Part shown: in pieces, positions 24,024 to 32,135 of the stretch | How positions within the stretch are numbered: position 1 is the stretch's first letter | How the letters are laid out: every line of letters starts with the position of its first letter | Source: an uncultured Acetatifactor sp. | GTDB lineage: Bacteria; Bacillota; Clostridia; Lachnospirales; Lachnospiraceae | Direction: 5' to 3' | Length of the DNA stretch: 64,000 bases | NCBI RefSeq assembly: GCF_910585425.1 | Contig: NZ_CAJUCP010000024.1 | Coordinates: 1 to 64,000 of the forward strand | Program-made: the position numbers and the translations under genes | Notes under the pieces: generated by a model | Told to the model about the DNA's origin: nothing | What the model saw: only the letters and a program-made list of their open reading frames with translations | Database searches by the model: none

Positions 24024-25646
24024 TCAGAGCATCGTTCTGTATTCCATCAAAAACAGGATCGCCAGCGCCTGGCCGTAGGGCATGGGCCTGAGCTCAATCT
24101 CCTTGTAGAAATCCCTGGAAATACGCCCCATAGGAGTTCCGTAGGAGACCTGGTTCACCACGCCGTCCTCGGATATGTAGTCCAAAATCGGATCCGCCGC
24201 TCTCAACGCCATCTCCAGGCAGCTTTTATCCGCCAGGCCGTCTTTCACGGCTTTCAGTATGCCGTAGGCGAATCCGCAGGTGGCGCTGGCCTCCACATAG
24301 GAATCCCCGTCGTCCACCAGGGTATGCCACATGCCGTCCGGAGCCTGGTATTTTTTCAGACTGCGGATCTGCGCCCGCAGCGTGTTCACAAGCATCCTCT
24401 TCACCGGCCCGCTGCAGGCGTGGATGGCCAGGAATTCGGGTATGGCCATGGTAATCCAGCAATTCCCCCGGCCCCAGAAGGCCCCGGCGAAATTGTTCCT
24501 CTCCTTGAAGCTCCAGCCATGATACCACAATCCCGTAGTCTTATCGCAGAGATATTTGTCATGGAGCAGGAACTGATATTCGGCCTCCTCCTTCATCCTC
24601 CCGTCATCCAGGATCCGTCCCATGTTGGCCAGGAAAAGCACCGTCATGTACAGCGTGTCGTCCCAGAGCTCCTGCTCGTTGACGCTGTCCGAGGTCCTGT
24701 GCTGGAATCCGCCCTCCTCTGTCCGGGGAAAACGTTCCATGATCTCCTCCGCCGCATCGATACAGGGCCTCAGATACTTTTCCTCCCCTGTGTACTCCGC
24801 CAGGAAGGACATGGTCAGATAGGGCGCCGCCGTATTCACGTTCAGAGCCGGAAATCCCATGTCGATCTGCCTGTCATAGTATTTTTTCAGGATATCCAGA
24901 TATTTTTCGTTTTTCTCATAGCAGAAAAGCTTCCACAGCCCGAACAGCCCCACCCCCTGGGTCCACTCCCAGTACCGGTATCTGGCGATGTCGTCCCCCG
25001 CCAGATTGTGGCTCTCCATGTTCTTCAGGAAAGCGTCGTCCGTCTCGTACAATATGCGGGAAAAAGCGTCCGCCATTTTTTCGATCTTGGCATTCACCCG
25101 CAGGATCCGCTCTTTCTTTTCCCCGCATTTCTCCTCCAGCTTTTCCAGGAGGGCCTTGAGCTCCTTCGGCGTCTTCACGGTATAGTCCGGCTGCCAGTCA
25201 GGCTCCTCCACAGTGTGGAAATATCTGGGCGACCAGTCCAGCCATACGGAGGTGATCCCGTAGCGGTTTGCCCCGGCGATGTCTTTCTTCAGGTTGTTCC
25301 CGATCATCACGATGAAAGGCTTGTCCGCCTCCGTCAGCCTCATCTTCTCCATGGCGGTGTCGAACATGGATCGGGCGGGCTTCTCCTCCCCCACCACCTC
25401 TGAGACGATCCATTCCTCAAAGCAGTATCCCAGGCCGTTTTCCCGGTACACATTCCGGAAGGATTCCCACTCGCCGTCCGCCACAAGGGCAATGCGGTAT
25501 CCCTCCTCCTTCAGCTCTCTGATCACTTCTCCCGCGCCGGGGATGAAAGCCGCTTTGGTGACAATCCCCCGATCGTCGTAGACCTGTGTGCTCTCGTCGA
25601 TGATGGTGTCTCCGCTGTCCGTAAAAATGATTAGATTTTTCTTCAT
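24024..25646 (-). CDS. HAD hydrolase fused to GH88/GH105 unsaturated uronyl hydrolase
   Basis: The 540-residue product has two parts. Residues 1 to about 190 are a HAD-like domain with nucleophile Asp10 in TDSGDTIID, and IGNNLKKDIAGANRYG as the acidic motif. The second acid of the usual DxD is Gly, as in DxGGT-type HADs. From about 195 a GH105 (alpha/alpha)6 barrel follows, with YRYWEWTQGVGLFGLWKL, ELWDDTLYMTVLFLANMG, GFQHRTS and AFWGRGNCWITMAI. GH88/GH105 enzymes hydrate and cleave the unsaturated uronic acid left by polysaccharide lyases. GGAGGG precedes the ATG. The fusion may couple sugar release with dephosphorylation. Confidence 0.85.
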   Translation of the reverse strand: MKKNLIIFTDSGDTIIDESTQVYDDRGIVTKAAFIPGAGEVIRELKEEGYRIALVADGEWESFRNVYRENGLGYCFEEWIVSEVVGEEKPARSMFDTAMEKMRLTEADKPFIVMIGNNLKKDIAGANRYGITSVWLDWSPRYFHTVEEPDWQPDYTVKTPKELKALLEKLEEKCGEKKERILRVNAKIEKMADAFSRILYETDDAFLKNMESHNLAGDDIARYRYWEWTQGVGLFGLWKLFCYEKNEKYLDILKKYYDRQIDMGFPALNVNTAAPYLTMSFLAEYTGEEKYLRPCIDAAEEIMERFPRTEEGGFQHRTSDSVNEQELWDDTLYMTVLFLANMGRILDDGRMKEEAEYQFLLHDKYLCDKTTGLWYHGWSFKERNNFAGAFWGRGNCWITMAIPEFLAIHACSGPVKRMLVNTLRAQIRSLKKYQAPDGMWHTLVDDGDSYVEASATCGFAYGILKAVKDGLADKSCLEMALRAADPILDYISEDGVVNQVSYGTPMGRISRDFYKEIELRPMPYGQALAILFLMEYRTML

Positions 25647-25777
25647 ACTCCCTCCATCCGGCCAACATCAAAGGATATCAAATCCGTAAAGTCCCAGGCT
25701 TATCAAATCCTGCTTTATCCTCATAACAGTATTTTTCAGTTCTGGATTTTCGCGCATCCGATGTACCATGTCTGGTT

Positions 25778-26884
25778 TCAATCCAGAATCCCCGATACCG
25801 GCATGTTCCGCATGGCCTCTCTCCTCTGGTACGGCGACTTCAGCTCCACGAGGCGTCCCTCCCTGCCGCTCTTCTCAAAGGCAGTGAGAATCTCCAGCAC
25901 ATGGAGGGTCTGCTGCACGTCCGCCCGGGGAGTGCGGCCCTTCCGCAGGGCCTTGGCCATGTCCGCCACCCCCAGGCCTCTGCTGTTCTCCTTGTAATCG
26001 TACAGGAGGGGCATCTCCCTGAAGCTCCCGTCCTCAGGCCTAAGGAGCGAGACGCTTCCGCCGAAGCCGTTGGGGTCGGGCACACGCAGGGTCCCCCTGG
26101 TGCCATAGATTTCCAGGAAGGCCTGTCTGTCGTAGTATACGTCAAATGTAGTCACCACTGTGGCGATGGCTCCGTTCTGGAATTTCATCAGGCCTGTGGT
26201 GTGGGTGGGCACCTCCACGTCCACCACCGTGCCCTGTTTGGGCTTGCTGGTGATGATCCGCTGGGGGAAGGCCGTCCCCGTCATGCCGCTGATGCTCTGC
26301 ACCCGTCCGATCAGGTTCACCAGAGCCGTCATGTAGTAAGGCCCCATGTCCATCATGGGCCCGCCGCCGCACTGATAATAGAATTCCGGCGCGGGATGCC
26401 AGCTCTCATGCCCGTGGCACACCATCTTCGCCTCCGCTCCGATCACGTCCCCTATCATCCCGTCGTCGATGAGCCTCCTGCAGGTCTGTATCCCCGCCCC
26501 CAGGAAGGTGTCCGGCGCGCCGCCCAGCAAAAGCCCGCGCTCCCCGGCCAGGGCCGCAAGCTCCGCGCCCTCCTCGTAGGTGGCGGCCAGGGGCTTTTCG
26601 CTGTACACATGCTTGCCCGCCAGCAGCGCTGCCTTGGTGGTGGCGTAATGCTCGTTGGGGCGGGTAAGGTTCAGGACGATCTCAATCTCCCGGTCCCCCA
26701 GCAGCTCCTCCATGGTGTCGTACACTCTGGGAATCTTGTACTTCTCACCGGCCTCCCGGGCCTTCTCCCGGAACAGGTCGCAGACCGCCCACACTTCTAC
26801 CTCCTGGAACAGCTCCGTCAGGTTCTGGAAATAGATTCCGCTGATCGCCCCGGCTCCCAGCACGCCTATCTTTACTTTTTCCAT
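25778..26884 (-). CDS. Gfo/Idh/MocA-family oxidoreductase
   Basis: The 368-residue product has an N-terminal Rossmann fold (VKIGVLGAGAISGIYFQNL), then NLTRPNEHYATTKAALLAGK and HVYSEKPLAATYEEG with the catalytic-type Lys of EKP. The C-terminal beta-sheet domain includes GGGPMMDMGPYYMTALVNL. The family oxidises or reduces sugars and sugar acids with NAD(P). It starts 14 bases after the ThuA-like gene, so both are in one operon. The partners of this operon suggest a role in catabolism of a sugar released by the GH105 protein. The substrate is not visible from sequence. Confidence 0.9.
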   Translation of the reverse strand: MEKVKIGVLGAGAISGIYFQNLTELFQEVEVWAVCDLFREKAREAGEKYKIPRVYDTMEELLGDREIEIVLNLTRPNEHYATTKAALLAGKHVYSEKPLAATYEEGAELAALAGERGLLLGGAPDTFLGAGIQTCRRLIDDGMIGDVIGAEAKMVCHGHESWHPAPEFYYQCGGGPMMDMGPYYMTALVNLIGRVQSISGMTGTAFPQRIITSKPKQGTVVDVEVPTHTTGLMKFQNGAIATVVTTFDVYYDRQAFLEIYGTRGTLRVPDPNGFGGSVSLLRPEDGSFREMPLLYDYKENSRGLGVADMAKALRKGRTPRADVQQTLHVLEILTAFEKSGREGRLVELKSPYQRREAMRNMPVSGILD

Positions 26885-26898
26885 GCCTCATCGCCTCC

Positions 26899-27630
26899 TC
26901 AATACATTTTCGCCCTGCTCTCGAACCGCTCTGTGGTCAGCCCATGCTCCAGCGCGTAGGCCTTCCCCTCCGCCGCCCAGACAAGCCCCCGCTCCATCAG
27001 GAGCCCAGCCTCCGGGAACTTCTCGAACACATCGTCATGATGTCCCAGGGAGCAGTAGAACACCCTGCCGTTGCCCCAGAACTTGGTCCAGGCCACCGGC
27101 ATGTCCACCGCCCTGTTGGCGCTGTGGTAGTAGTCCACCACCGGGAAGCGGGTGCTGGCCAGCACCTCCACCGCCGGGTCCACATGGAGATAATAGTGCT
27201 CGCTGCACACATGGAAATCCTCTATCCCCTCCACGATGGGGCTGGAGCCTTTGCGGATGTTCACCGTGTAGTCGATCCCGTCCCCGCCCGGATGGCTGAC
27301 CCACTGTCCCCCAGTCATGAATTGCCATTCCACATCCTGGCGGAAGGCATCGCACATGCCCCCGTGGCATCCCGCAAGGCCGCAGCCCGCCGCCACGGCC
27401 CGGCTGATGTTCCCGGTGTACTCCGGCTTGATCTCCCCCATAGTCCAGCAGGGCACGATCAGGTCCATCCCCATGAGTTTCTCCGCGTCCGCCAGCACCT
27501 CCTGGGTGTCATGCACCTCGCAGGCATATCCGTGCCTCTCCAGCATCCCCCGGAACCGCTCGGCCACCAACGCGGGCTCATGTCCGTCCCAGCCTCCCTG
27601 GAAAATCAATGCCTTCTTCCCTTTCTCCAT
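26899..27630 (-). CDS. ThuA-like domain protein
   Basis: The 243-residue product starts at ATG 27630 with AAGGTGG before it; the frame stays open further upstream but is not coding there. It has the ThuA pattern: KALIFQGGWDGHEPALVAE, a flavodoxin/glutaminase-like fold, GCGLAGCHGGMCDAF, PVAWTKFWGNGRVFYCSLGH. ThuA was first linked to trehalose/sucrose use in Rhizobium. Members occur with Gfo/Idh/MocA enzymes in sugar pathways, as here, and are suspected sugar isomerases or binding proteins. It is the first gene of the minus-strand operon, facing an AraC regulator. Confidence 0.88.
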   Translation of the reverse strand: MEKGKKALIFQGGWDGHEPALVAERFRGMLERHGYACEVHDTQEVLADAEKLMGMDLIVPCWTMGEIKPEYTGNISRAVAAGCGLAGCHGGMCDAFRQDVEWQFMTGGQWVSHPGGDGIDYTVNIRKGSSPIVEGIEDFHVCSEHYYLHVDPAVEVLASTRFPVVDYYHSANRAVDMPVAWTKFWGNGRVFYCSLGHHDDVFEKFPEAGLLMERGLVWAAEGKAYALEHGLTTERFESRAKMY

Positions 27631-27732
27631 ATAACCACCTTGCCTTTCCGCGCCCCCGGACCGTCCTGTGCCTGAGGGCGCTCTTCCTCTCCGTCTGCCG
27701 CCTTTTTGGCGTTCCTTTTTTACAATCGGTAC

Positions 27733-27761
27733 TTGCAGTATAGCAGGAATTCCTGTAGAAT
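27733..27761 (+). promoter_or_regulatory. Divergent promoter region with a 12-bp palindromic operator
   Basis: For the AraC gene, TTGCAG (27733-27738) and TAGAAT (27756-27761) are 17 bases apart. The palindrome CAGGAATTCCTG (27744-27755) fills the spacer. On the minus strand the same palindrome precedes a TATACT without a good -35, as expected for an activator-dependent promoter of the ThuA operon. Confidence 0.55.
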
Positions 27762-27916
27762 GATTGTCAGAAAGCCAATAAAAGCAGTCACAGATTGCTA
27801 TCCTGGTATTTTTCAGGCGGGACGCGGCGGCAGCGGGTACGGCTCTGCGGAATCTGCCCGGGCATCCCGGCTTTCGAATAGAGGAATCGGAAGCCATTGC
27901 CGGAAAGGAGCCTATC

Positions 27917-28723
27917 ATGCAGCCTTTTTATGAAGACAAACAGGACGAATTCCGCTGCACCCTCACCCGGGACATCACCTTTCCGGCCCATCTCCACAGC
28001 GCCGTGGAGCTGATCTATCTCCTGGAGGGCTCTTTGGAGGTCACCGTCCAAAACCGGACAAAGAGAATCCGGAAGGACGAGGCGGCCCTCATCTTTCCGG
28101 ACATGGTGCACAGCTATCTCACCACGGATGCCTGCCTGGGCATCCTGTGCATCTTTTCCCCGGCCTACGCCAGGGATTATTATCATCTGTTCCGCAAGCA
28201 GCAGCCGGAATCCCCTTTCCTGTCCTCCGGCACGCGGAATCCCGATATCCCACTGGCGTTTGGCCGGATGCTGCGCTACAGGGAGCTCTCCCTCTCCGTC
28301 AGCGCCGCCTGGCTGAACCTGATACTGGCTTTCCTGCTCTCCGACACGGTCCTGCTCCCCAGGGACAGCACGGACAGCGCCGATGTGGGCTACCGGCTCA
28401 TCTCCTATGTGTCCCAGCATTTCCAGGAGCCCCTTACCCTGGACAGCCTTGCCAGGGAGCTGCACTTCAATAAATACTACATCTCCAGAGTCTTCACCGC
28501 CAGGCTGCGCTGCGGCTTCTACGAGTACGTGAACCGCCTGCGGCTGGACTATGCCGCCAGGCAGCTTCGGACCACGGACCAGCGCATCACCGCCATCTGG
28601 CAGGACGCGGGCTTCGAGAGCCAGAAGACCTTCAACCGCAACTTCCTGGCCTGCTACCATATGACGCCCTCCCGGTATCGCAAAACCCAGGCCCCCATCG
28701 GAGAGGTGTTCCCGCGATCATAG
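27917..28723 (+). CDS. AraC-family transcriptional regulator
   Basis: The 268-residue protein has an N-terminal cupin-type sensing domain (DITFPAHLHSAVELIYLLEG, ALIFPDMVHSYLTTD). A C-terminal double helix-turn-helix follows (YVSQHFQEPLTLDSLARELH, NKYYISRVFTARLRCGFYEY and AGFESQKTFNRNFLACYHM). It is divergent from the ThuA, Gfo/Idh, HAD-GH105, lyase-like operon and is very likely its sugar-responsive activator. GGAAAGGAG precedes the ATG. The palindrome at 27744-27755 is a candidate binding site. Confidence 0.9.
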   Translation: MQPFYEDKQDEFRCTLTRDITFPAHLHSAVELIYLLEGSLEVTVQNRTKRIRKDEAALIFPDMVHSYLTTDACLGILCIFSPAYARDYYHLFRKQQPESPFLSSGTRNPDIPLAFGRMLRYRELSLSVSAAWLNLILAFLLSDTVLLPRDSTDSADVGYRLISYVSQHFQEPLTLDSLARELHFNKYYISRVFTARLRCGFYEYVNRLRLDYAARQLRTTDQRITAIWQDAGFESQKTFNRNFLACYHMTPSRYRKTQAPIGEVFPRS

Positions 28724-28737
28724 CCCACGGCCCGGCC

Positions 28738-30030
28738 TCAGTGCCAAGCTGTCGGGCCACCGATACCGCCTCCGGGTCCCTGCCCAAACCGCACCGTGAT
28801 GGCGCAGATTTCGCTCCTGGTGCCCAGCCGCATGTCCGGGCCGAACACGCCCACGCCGGAGGTGACGATGTTGTGCATATCGCCCTTGCGCAGATAGCCG
28901 CAGATATTCTCCCAGAAGAACCGGGCCGTCAGGTTCCCGGGGAAGGTCTGGCCGTCGTGGGTGTGGCCGCAGAGGTCGATGTCCACCCCGGCCTCCGCCA
29001 GCTCCGCAAGCTCCCTGGGCTGGTGGTCCATGACGATGACGGGTTTGCTCAGGTCCATCTCCCGCACGATTTCCTCCGGGGTCTTACGCACCCGGATGCC
29101 CCTGCCGGGCCTGCCGTAGTCCGGCCTGCCATAGAGGTAGAAAGCATCCTCGATCAGCACGCCCTCCTCCCGCAGCAGCCGGATGCCTGCCTCCTCCAGG
29201 AAAGCGTCCATCCTGGGGTCGCTGGCCTTCTCCCCGGCGCTGGCAAAGGTGAAGCCTGCCAGCACCTTTTCTTTGATGTCGTGATTGCCATAGCAGGCGT
29301 AGACTCCGTACCTGCTGCGGATTCCGCCCAGGATTTCCGCCAGGGCCTCCGGATCCTCCAGGGCCTCGTACTCATTGTCGAAGATGTCCCCGGCCATGAC
29401 TACAAGGTCGGCATCCTCCTCATTGATCAGGCTGACCATCTGCTCCATGTGGCGGATTCCTATGCTGTATCCCAGGTGGAGATCCGCCACCAGCACGATT
29501 TTCAGCTCCTCTATCCCCGGGGCTTCCTTGTCCACGTACAGTTCATATTCTGTCACCCTGATTCTGTCCGCGCTCACGATTCCCGCCAGGCTGCAGACGC
29601 AGATGCAGAGGATGCAGACCGCTCCGATGGCCATGTGGCCGCCCCGGGAGAACAGCAGCTCTATCCAGCGAGGCTTCGCCGGAAGCCTCCGGCAAGATTT
29701 TCCCGAAAGCTTCCGCCGGGATTCCTCCCGGAAGAAAAGCCGCTTCAGCGCCAGCCGAATCAAATCCGCTGCGGCAATCACCAGCAGGGCGTAGAGCAGC
29801 ACCCCCAGCCAGGTATTGCTGAGCTGCTTGAGCAGCCGCTTGACGGGCGAGGGCTCCAGCAGGAACGCGGCCAGGATGCTGAAGGCCACGCACAGGTAGA
29901 AGACGCATATGGGGATTCGTATCCTTTTCTTTGCCAGGTAGGGCAGGCATCTCTCCAGCCAGGTCTGCAGCCGGTAGAATACATAGGCGCAGAGCAGCAG
30001 ATAGAGCGGCGATAAGCAGACTGCTATCAT
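28738..30030 (-). CDS. Membrane-anchored metallophosphoesterase (YkuE-like)
   Basis: The 430-residue product has four or five N-terminal membrane helices (to about 165). A calcineurin-type phosphoesterase domain follows with the metal motifs DLHLG, GDIFDNE, GNHD, DHQPRE and GHTHDGQ. The layout matches the YkuE/membrane phosphoesterase family with suggested roles in cell-wall lipid metabolism. Its start overlaps the stop of the upstream DUF975/CmpB gene by 4 bases, so the two are translationally coupled. It converges with the AraC gene. Confidence 0.9.
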   Translation of the reverse strand: MIAVCLSPLYLLLCAYVFYRLQTWLERCLPYLAKKRIRIPICVFYLCVAFSILAAFLLEPSPVKRLLKQLSNTWLGVLLYALLVIAAADLIRLALKRLFFREESRRKLSGKSCRRLPAKPRWIELLFSRGGHMAIGAVCILCICVCSLAGIVSADRIRVTEYELYVDKEAPGIEELKIVLVADLHLGYSIGIRHMEQMVSLINEEDADLVVMAGDIFDNEYEALEDPEALAEILGGIRSRYGVYACYGNHDIKEKVLAGFTFASAGEKASDPRMDAFLEEAGIRLLREEGVLIEDAFYLYGRPDYGRPGRGIRVRKTPEEIVREMDLSKPVIVMDHQPRELAELAEAGVDIDLCGHTHDGQTFPGNLTARFFWENICGYLRKGDMHNIVTSGVGVFGPDMRLGTRSEICAITVRFGQGPGGGIGGPTAWH

Positions 30031-31892
30031 ACTGTCCTCACCTCCCGGGTCTGTATCTCAATCTGTATCTGGGTCTGTATCTGCGGCTGCATCTGTATCC
30101 GGCTCTGATAGTCCGTGATGCCCTTCCCCTCATTGGGATGTGCCGAGGAGTATACCTGGTCTGCGGCAAAGAGGCACAGCAGGACGATTCCGGCCCAGAT
30201 CAATACCCCGGAGGGCAGCCGGCGCAGCAGCCCGTCCAGGAAGGGGGCCAGCACATATACGATCGCCATGCCGCCGATGCCGAAGACCAGCAGCCCCTCC
30301 GCGCAGATCCGGCCGTGCAGGTTCAGGAAGTATCCCGTGTAGTCCCACCATCTGGTGCCATCATGGACATATTCCAGGTACACGGAGGTGAAATACTCCA
30401 CGCAGCCGCACAGCGCTATGGCCAGGAGGAATTCCAGCACGGGCTTTCGCCGGAAGCGGTTCAGCAGCAGGAGCATCATGACGCTGCCGGTTCCGTAGAT
30501 GGGGAGCCAGGGCCCGTGGAGCACGCCCCGGTTCACGAAGGCCCCGTCCGCGATCAGGTGGAGCCCCACCTCCCAGAGCCATCCCACGAAGGACAGGGCG
30601 AAGAACATCAGGACCACGGACCAGACGGAATAGCATCTGAGATAGTTCAGACTAACCACCCACTTGCGCTTGCGCTTCTCCGGAACCGGGTGCAGCCTGG
30701 TGGGGTAGATCTGCCCCTCCAGCGCCTTTCTGTCGTATTCCAGAAGGAACCTGCGGCTGCGCTCTTCCTCCAGGGCCTGGATTTCCTTCCCCTGTCCGAC
30801 GGCCACGCCGAAGGTTTCCGCCAGGAATCCGGAGATTCCCTTCAGTTCCGGCAGCTTTGGCGATTGCGCCCCGCATTCCCTGTCCACGTCCGCATATTCG
30901 GTTTTCAGCGTATATTTATCCGCGTGCGCGAACAGATACCGGTCGTTCAAAAGCCCGGCGCCCTCCACCCGGTTCCGGATGCCCAGGCGGCGCAGTCTGG
31001 CATAATACTCTGCCATCACGGCCGTCTTGTAGGGGGTGGCGAATAGGATGTTGGAGACGCCAAACGTCAGGATGCCCAGCAAATCCCACCCCAGAAAGGA
31101 CAGCTCCAGCACGAAGCATTCCCATTTATGGCCGTCCATGAGCCTTCTGGACAGGGAGATCGCGTCCAGGGTCTTCATGGAAGGGTTCTCCGCCAGGAGA
31201 TAGGGCACCAGGTGGTAGGAATAGGCCTTAATCACGCCGCCGATCAGGGTCAGGCCCCAGAGGAACAGGAAGAGGCCCGTGACGAAGTTCGCCACGGCCA
31301 CATGGCACCATTTCTTCACCCGCAGCAGGAACCAGATCCGCTGTCCCGGCACCTTCTCATAGCAGCGCCCCTCCAGGAACATCCGTATGACCACCGTCCG
31401 GCACACGCCCACCACGAATATCTGGAACAGGCACAGCAGGGCCAGCGCCCCCAGCAGCAGGACGACTACAGCCACTTCGTCAGTCCCCACCAAAGAGCGC
31501 AGGCCCACCAGCAGGGTCATCAGATAGGCCCCGGAGGCCAGCTTGTTCACCACAGAGGCGAAAACCCCCCTGCTGCGGCCGAATATCTCTCCGCCCTCCC
31601 GCTCCGCTTCCTCTGCGTAGCTCTCTTCCCTTTCCCGGATCCGCTGTTCCCGGTCTTCCTTCTTTCCCTCCGCCACGTCTACCACGACTTCCGTGAAGGA
31701 GGTGACGATCGCCCCCGTGAACGTGACCCTGGTCTGGGGCGTCATGTCATCCGCAAGTCCCCCGCCGGATCCGCCGGACATCACCAGCTCCCCGGCCAGC
31801 AGGGACGCCGCCAGGCATAGCAGCAGGAACAGGAAATAGTGCTGTTTCAGCACCTTTTTGGCGGCTGTCTTCATTTGTCTTCTGGTATGCAT
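30027..31892 (-). CDS. DUF975 and CmpB-like (putative ABC transporter permease) membrane protein
   Basis: From ATG 31892 (GAGAGAAG before it) the product has 621 residues. The N-terminal half is a DUF975-type membrane domain starting MHTRRQMKTAAKKVLKQHYF, with helices to about 330, including AENPSMKTLDAISLSRRLM and GHKWECFVLELSFLGW. A charged cytoplasmic linker follows. The C-terminal half has the CmpB-type pattern FALSFVGWLWEVGLHL, GVLHGPWLPIYGTGSVM, and RWWDYTGYFLNLHGRICAEG. The second domain recurs alone at 52078-52779. Function is unknown. The fusion and coupling with a phosphoesterase suggest an envelope role. An ATG-less extension upstream to 32057 is unlikely. Confidence 0.82.
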   Translation of the reverse strand: MHTRRQMKTAAKKVLKQHYFLFLLLCLAASLLAGELVMSGGSGGGLADDMTPQTRVTFTGAIVTSFTEVVVDVAEGKKEDREQRIREREESYAEEAEREGGEIFGRSRGVFASVVNKLASGAYLMTLLVGLRSLVGTDEVAVVVLLLGALALLCLFQIFVVGVCRTVVIRMFLEGRCYEKVPGQRIWFLLRVKKWCHVAVANFVTGLFLFLWGLTLIGGVIKAYSYHLVPYLLAENPSMKTLDAISLSRRLMDGHKWECFVLELSFLGWDLLGILTFGVSNILFATPYKTAVMAEYYARLRRLGIRNRVEGAGLLNDRYLFAHADKYTLKTEYADVDRECGAQSPKLPELKGISGFLAETFGVAVGQGKEIQALEEERSRRFLLEYDRKALEGQIYPTRLHPVPEKRKRKWVVSLNYLRCYSVWSVVLMFFALSFVGWLWEVGLHLIADGAFVNRGVLHGPWLPIYGTGSVMMLLLLNRFRRKPVLEFLLAIALCGCVEYFTSVYLEYVHDGTRWWDYTGYFLNLHGRICAEGLLVFGIGGMAIVYVLAPFLDGLLRRLPSGVLIWAGIVLLCLFAADQVYSSAHPNEGKGITDYQSRIQMQPQIQTQIQIEIQTREVRTV

Positions 31893-32135
31893 CTTCTCTC
31901 TCGATTCTGTGATTATTTCTGTGGGCATGGGCCCGCGCATGCCCGCGGCATACAGCGCTCCCCTCCCCCTTAAGCCATTATATGTCCGGCAGTCCAGATC
32001 GGCAAGGAGCAGTTTCGCACGATATCTCTCCGTAACGTGGACACGGGCGGCTGTCATAGGCCGCCCGCATCATGCATGGCATCCTTTCCTCTGTCCATGG
32101 CATTTTCCATGCGCCCCCCGGAGGAAAGCGGAATC

